Below are positions 60,961-64,000 of a DNA stretch of 64,000 bases, piece by piece. Source of the DNA: Boswellia sacra. Its lineage: Eukaryota > Streptophyta > Magnoliopsida > Sapindales > Burseraceae. The notes beneath the pieces were generated by a model. That model saw only the letters and a program-made list of their open reading frames with translations. It made no database searches and was not told where the DNA came from. Made by a program: the position numbers and the translations under genes. Every line of letters begins with the position of its first letter. Positions within the stretch are counted from its first letter, which is position 1. The stretch is taken from positions 62,001 to 126,000 of the forward strand of contig SNVD02014502.1 of the NCBI GenBank assembly GCA_013180625.2, given 5' to 3'.

Positions 60961-63794
60961 TCATTGTCTAATATTGATATGAGCTGCAATAAGAGGTTCA
61001 ATATTTCCATCTAAAACAGAATTTAGGTCAGGCAGTTGGATGCCAGTTTTTACATCTTGTACGACCTTGTAAGGGTGAGACACATACCTCCGAGTCTCTC
61101 TTTTCCAGACATCAGCAATGGCATCTCTGTTAATGCAACTTATGCTCGAAACTCGTTGCTCCCTCGCAATCACAAGAAGTTTGGCTTTTAATCTATTAAG
61201 AGCCTTCATTTTATTTGCAAAGTGGCTCCTCTCGCCTGCAGTAAGAAATAGAATTTTTGATCTTAACTAAAAGTTAACTGAAATCAGGAGGAAAAGCCTA
61301 AAAAAAGTAAGATACAAAACTCAGTAAAAGTAACTTTTAAAAATTAAAATTATCTTTGTGAAAAGGAAGTTATCTGAAAGCAGCCAAGGGAAATATAGAT
61401 ACAAAACTCAGTATGGACATCTACATTGAAGAAAGTGAAAGAATTCCCGATAAGAAAAATCTACCACCCTTGAATATATCTGATCTACAAAAAGGATTCT
61501 TTTTCCACCTTAAACTGATCTTCAACCCATGACAGAGCGGGAGTTGCTTTCCATTAATGAATAAATAAAGAAATATAAAAGAATAAAAAAGAACTGCAGT
61601 AGTATTAACATTTGCAGATAACTGCCTTGGAGATGGTTCCATAAACCTTTTTTTTTTTTTTTCCTTTTGTGATATTATATTCCTGAGAGTTGTCAAACTC
61701 TCCCGTGAACATTCCAAAGTTGGTAGTCTGATCTGAATTAACGTTTTGAAGGACGATTTTTTTAAATAACTAACTCTCTCTTTCACACAGACACACATGT
61801 GTTGTGTGTCTGTACACATTGATCAGGTCTAGATTACTGAACTACCAGAAAAAGATTGAACAACAAACCAAGATGCTTATGGGTCAAATACTATCTAAAG
61901 TATTGATATAAGTCCTAGAAAAACATGAAACACCTGATGACTGAACAATAATCCCAGTGGGAACATGCTGAATGCAAACTGAAGGTTCAGCTAAGTTCTG
62001 CCCTTCTCCCAACGATGAGGGAGATGAGATAATCAAATCCCCATCAGCAATTTGTATGTCAGAAGCTGTTCCCAGGAAGAGAGGTACAATATCCACACAC
62101 GCTGAGCTAGCCTGCAAGATTCTAAACCATTAATGAAGTGTTTAATGCTTTACTACAAGAAGAATAACATTTGTAGAGAGACACAAAAAAAAAAAAAAAA
62201 AAAAACTAGTTAAATTGTATTGTAACCGGTATCAGAGCTAGATAAATAGAAAATTTCGTCAAACAAAATAATAAAAAGTATGGATGCTTTCTTAGTTTCA
62301 ATGATAAGAACAATTTGGAGGTGGAGAACTCTCTCCTAGCCTTGAAATGAACCAGATTGGAATCAGTAATTGTACCTCATTGTCAGCGGATCCACTATCA
62401 GAACTTATAAGAAGGTGGAGACCTCTCTCTCCTGAAAGATAGCCAAAGGCATACTTAAATTCAAACTCAATAGTCACAGACTTGATACCACCATTCTTGC
62501 AGGAACACTTCTCAACTATCCTTCCTCTATATCCTTGCTTTTCACCCCATCTGCTATACATTCTTAGAAGTTGTTCTGCCCATATCTGGATTTGGATACA
62601 TTTAGTACCTTGAATGAGAGAGACGAACCATGAATACATTTCATACACAGGCCTATTTACTACTCAATCCATTACAACTCATAAAAACCATATAGGACTA
62701 TCCCACTCAGTGAATGCAACAACTTAAATAAATTGATGTTCAACTAAAATAAAATTTATGACGTAATGCCGAAAATAAGTGCAGCTCACCACAATTAACC
62801 TTTACCCAGAGCAGGAACATTAGTCAACATCATTTTTCTAGTAAAATTTCAGGAGTCTTCCAGTAGTAAAATGAAAAAGAGAGAACGATCAGTATTTTGA
62901 AAACAGAAATCTTTATTGTGACAGAAAATGAATCACAATCATTCCCCACAAGATATCAACAATAAATTGCAGCCATTTTGGTTGAACTGTACAGTTCCAG
63001 TGCATGATCAGACTGACTTTCCATACACCCTAGGTTTCTATAGGAGACAGAGTACATGTAAGGACAACTTCAACATGGTGATACGGTAAGTTGTTGAAAA
63101 TGAGTAAGTCAACTAGGCATGGGAGCACAGTCAAACCAAAGAAGCACAAAAGTCAGAGAGACGACTCAGAGTTACAAGAAAGAGGCCATATCATAATAAA
63201 TGAGCAACCCACCACTGTTCCCCTAGCTGTATAATTTAAGCAACAAAATGCCATCTAAGAAGTCATAATGGATATGAGAATAACGAAAAATTGTTTTCTC
63301 TTCATAAATCAAATATCATTCTAATGAAGATGATACTATAAAATACAAAATAAGAAAGCTTGCTGACCAGGAACCAAAAAGATTGGGATATTAACAAGTA
63401 ACATGTGTATGTGTATGTGTCTGTCAGATTGCTGCTGCTGAGAGCCAATCTGTTGATTTCTACTTTTTTCTTTTTTTCTTTTAAGACAAAACAGAACTCA
63501 CGAATGATCTGAATCTCAAAGCTGCATCACTTTCATTTTGCACTATGTGTTTACTCTTCCAGTCAAACTTAAGAGCAAAACATAAAATCAAACCTCAGAG
63601 TAGCTGCCCTCTGGTCCAGACTTAATAATTACACATGCTCCCTCAACGTCATACGGCCCACAAAGAAGCTTGGATATTTCATACTGATCCAACAACTTGC
63701 TAACATGTAAAGATGCATCATACGCTTGCTTGAAAAGCCTGCAATTAATAGCATCCATCTCAGCCAACTGAGAAATCAGCTTTGCCTCTTCGGC
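60961..63794 (-). CDS. PrfB3: PrfB3-like release-factor homologue (3' part, runs off the right edge)
   Basis: Four exons on the minus strand, 63794-63594, 62585-62376, 62111-61934 and 61235-60961, join in frame to the last 287 residues. The first exon seen starts in phase 0 after an AG, so upstream exons lie beyond 64,000. Domain order follows bacterial RF2: a helical part (AEEAKLISQLAEMDAIN), WAEQLLRMYSRWGEKQGYRG, FGYLSGERGLHLLIS, then the catalytic domain. The stop-codon-reading SPF site is replaced (ISSDSGSADNE) and the GGQ motif reads GEGQN, so peptide-release activity is not expected. Arabidopsis PrfB3 is a plastid protein of this kind that binds and stabilises petB RNA. Ends VLDGNIEPLIAAHINIRQ. 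Confidence 0.88.
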
Positions 63795-64000
63795 CTGCAA
63801 AAACATGCAAGAAAAATCTTATAACAAATAATTGTATTCAATTTTACTTGAGAACAGAATCACACAGTTGAAGCAGCTAGGAAGACTTAGCAAGTTTTAT
63901 GATTGTCTTAAAAATTCTTGGAACAAAACTCAAATGAGCATAAAAATGCATCAAATAAATAAAGCAAAATATTGATACATGCTTTAGAAACTGACCAAAA

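Noticed and set aside
1..64000. CRISPR arrays, bacterial operon signals, tRNA or rRNA genes
   Set aside because: No regularly spaced repeats, no Shine-Dalgarno-led operons and no cloverleaf or rRNA sequence were recognised; the window is eukaryotic nuclear DNA.

Overview
This is a nuclear plant chromosome segment, almost certainly from a eudicot. The evidence is split genes with GT-AG introns and AT-rich introns and spacers. It also carries plant-specific families (KOBITO1, a PrfB3-type release-factor relative, an SAP-containing AP endonuclease, CC-NB-LRR and LRR-kinase relics) and a Ty3-type LTR retrotransposon with an initiator tRNA-Met primer site. I could not place it to genus. Exon models were built by hand from splice signals, reading phase and protein-family recognition. 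Every multi-exon model below closes in frame.

Left to right. 1-2.4 kb is AT-rich spacer. 2.5-4.7 kb (+) is a two-exon gene for a 336-aa W/G/N-rich protein of unknown function. 5-8.9 kb is spacer with decayed repeats and a small MITE-like element. 9.5-13.5 kb (+) is the U4/U6 snRNP WD40 protein PRP4, convergent with ARP, the AP endonuclease/redox protein (15.9-20.8 kb, -). 22.5-26.9 kb holds two dead genes: a CC-NB-LRR resistance-gene relic that lost its NB-ARC core, and a purple-acid-phosphatase-16-like relic. 28.1-34.2 kb (-) is KOBITO1, an 11-exon glycosyltransferase-like membrane protein. 34.3-39.1 kb is spacer. 39.2-50.1 kb (-) is a 16-coding-exon folylpolyglutamate synthase with an N-terminal organelle-targeting-like extension. 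51.2-51.5 kb is a second MITE-like copy with an 11-bp target duplication. 54.0-56.4 kb is an LRR receptor-kinase pseudogene. 60.96 kb to the right edge (-) is the 3' part of a PrfB3-like gene.

The most unusual object is at 56,471-59,447: a complete small LTR retrotransposon (2,977 bp). It has near-identical 365/366-bp LTRs, a 5-bp target duplication (attac), a tRNA-iMet primer site and a polypurine tract. Its pol region is missing. In that place, in frame with gag, is an intron-less roughly 1-kb piece of the host nucleoporin gene NUP205. It looks like a young non-autonomous element that captured a spliced host transcript.

The live genes are unrelated housekeeping functions: splicing, base-excision repair, cell-wall/ABA-related growth, folate metabolism and organelle RNA/translation. 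They do not form a pathway. The accessory content is pseudogenes, MITEs, the retroelement and microsatellites.
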